A stretch of DNA of 64,000 bases, taken from Nonomuraea indica (GTDB lineage Bacteria > Actinomycetota > Actinomycetes > Streptosporangiales > Streptosporangiaceae). Positions 63,003 through 64,000 of the stretch are shown here, in pieces (the first letter of the stretch is position 1; the number at the start of each line of letters is the position of its first letter). The notes below the pieces were generated by a model. The model was not told the origin of the DNA. It saw only the letters and a program-made list of their open reading frames with translations, and searched no databases. A program made the position numbers and the translations under genes. Location: the NCBI RefSeq assembly GCF_002850745.1, contig NZ_KZ559473.1, forward strand, positions 124,001 to 188,000, read 5' to 3'.

Positions 63003-63700
63003 CGAAGGCCCTGTCCGCCGATGCGCACTGCGGTCCCAGTCCGCAAGGGTGAGGGCGGGCGGTCCCCGAGAACGCCTCCACGGCGCGGAGCGCGGGGCCA
63101 CCCGGAGGGCGCCGTGGCGCTGTCGTTCTGCCTGCTGCTGGCGCCCCCAGTGGCAGGTCGCCCGTCCGCTGCCGCGGTCGGTGATCTGTCCGGTGCGCCT
63201 GCGGAGGACTGCGGGCGGCGGGACGTGGTGGGCGGAACCTTGTGGCCCAGCGGGACGAGCGGGGCCAGCGGAACGACCAGCGGGACGGATGCGGACCGGA
63301 GAGACGGATGCGGGCCGAAGAGACGGGCGGGCCGGAGAGACGGATGCGGGCCTGAGGGACGTTGTGGGTCGGCGAGACGCTGGGCACGGGGTGAACCCGA
63401 CAGGTCCGGGACGCAGGGTGTGACACCGTGCCGGGGGCGGTGCCCGCCCTGTCCGGTACGCCGCAGGCCGGTGTCTGCCCGGCGTGGCTCCTCGGCGGGG
63501 CTTGCCGAGTTTCCCCGCGAGGGCAGCGAATGGGGCGAAAACCCGCCCAGTAGGCACAGAGCGTCGATATGCTGTCTACACAGTGTTGTTTCCGGGCATA
63601 TGTCCGAAAGGAGAAGTCACAGAACGTACGCGGTTGGTTTCGCGAAGTGGGGTAAAGGTCGTACCCTCCCATAGTGACCTGATGGGGGTTCTGTTTACCG
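63003..63700. other. Long intergenic region with degenerate repeats
   Basis: About 700 bp with no supported gene. From roughly 63270 to 63370 a GAGACGGATGCGGGCC-type unit recurs irregularly. Around 63560-63620 the GC content drops, with a short CTGT/ACAG inverted repeat, probably the promoter zone of the following membrane-protein gene. Confidence 0.6.
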
Positions 63701-64000
63701 ATGACTGACCCAACCGACACCCGCGACACAGGACCACGCGTCGGCACGCCGCTGTGGGCGTACCTCGCGGGAGTCTCCCTGATCGGCTTCACCGCGCTGG
63801 TGGCGGCCATGCTCGGGCTCGACCCGGTCCCGCTGGCGGAGCTCGCGCGCACGCCGCTGTTCTGGGTGCTGGCCGTGCTGGTCGTCCTCGGTGAGCTGCG
63901 CCCCGTCATGGTGTCGTCGGCCACGCAGGTGGGCGGCACCTACCCCTCGACGATGTTCACCTTCGCCGTGCTGCTGCACCTGGGGCTGCCCGTGGCGGTG
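63701..64000 (+). CDS. Membrane protein N-terminus, possible c-di-GMP turnover enzyme (partial)
   Basis: Open at the right edge: 100 residues from ATG 63701. A polar ~18-residue start is followed by hydrophobic helices (~19-42, ~54-66 and ~84-100). No catalytic domain is visible yet. In Streptomyces a membrane GGDEF/EAL protein gene follows ligA, so this may be the same locus; that is an inference from gene order. The start is chosen because it begins the only reading frame with helices. Confidence 0.6.
   Translation, partial: MTDPTDTRDTGPRVGTPLWAYLAGVSLIGFTALVAAMLGLDPVPLAELARTPLFWVLAVLVVLGELRPVMVSSATQVGGTYPSTMFTFAVLLHLGLPVAV

Overview
This 64 kb window is high-GC DNA (well over 65% by eye) with dense genes, many GTG starts and many 1-4 bp start/stop overlaps. 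It carries a complete GlgE alpha-glucan pathway, a BTAD/NB-ARC regulator, several Ser/Thr kinases and an iscS-mnmA-metE-like-ligA order. Together these point to the chromosome of an actinomycete, probably a filamentous one of the Streptosporangiales/Streptomyces type. The genus is inference. No rRNA, tRNA, CRISPR array, transposase, integrase or phage gene was recognised.

Layout. 1-2.7 kb: end of an osmoprotectant (glycine betaine/choline type) ABC system, a flavin reductase-like protein and an HD-domain protein. 2.6-6.5 kb (minus): SppA-like protease and a secreted subtilase. 6.6-8.8 kb (minus): glgB. 8.9-16.7 kb: a block of five genes: a copper amine oxidase fold split over two coupled genes, an MFS pump behind a MerR/SoxR-type operator, a large SARP-like regulator and an imine-reductase-like enzyme. 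16.7-24.8 kb: mak-treS-glgE (minus) diverging from glgP (plus). With glgB these make, branch and phosphorolyse alpha-glucan through trehalose, maltose and maltose-1-phosphate. 24.9-28.6 kb: RpiR-type regulator, secreted cell-wall amidase and enoyl-CoA hydratase.

28.9-31.4 kb: three overlapping genes, a small coiled-coil protein, a QueC-like PP-loop ATPase with a four-Cys zinc motif and a DppA-type M55 peptidase. I could not assign a pathway; this is the best candidate for an undescribed system. 31.6-35.9 kb (minus): biotin ECF transporter genes bioY, bioM and bioN with an acyl-CoA ligase and a thiolase homologue lacking two usual catalytic residues between them. 36.2-38.3 kb: flavin monoamine oxidase and YbaK-type deacylase. 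38.5-44.1 kb: three tandem membrane Ser/Thr kinases. 44.3-46.0 kb: etfBA with a clear intrinsic terminator. 46.1-48.8 kb: ArsR-like regulator with a 13-bp-arm operator over its own start, a one-helix membrane protein and a beta-lactamase-fold membrane serine hydrolase. 48.8-52.3 kb (minus): four-gene ABC exporter/two-component operon. 52.4-54.4 kb (minus): MFS and TetR. 54.5-62.2 kb: iscS-type cysteine desulfurase, DUF695-like protein, mnmA, MBL hydrolase, MetE-like protein and ligA. 62.2-64 kb: repeats, a small CxxC protein and the start of a membrane protein, possibly a c-di-GMP enzyme.

A recurring feature is short tandem arrays, each with its own unit (31, 22, 21, 15 and 14-16 bp), lying just after stop codons. 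One, at 62.34-62.55 kb, encloses a 58-bp near-identical copy of an internal piece of the enoyl-CoA hydratase gene 34 kb away.
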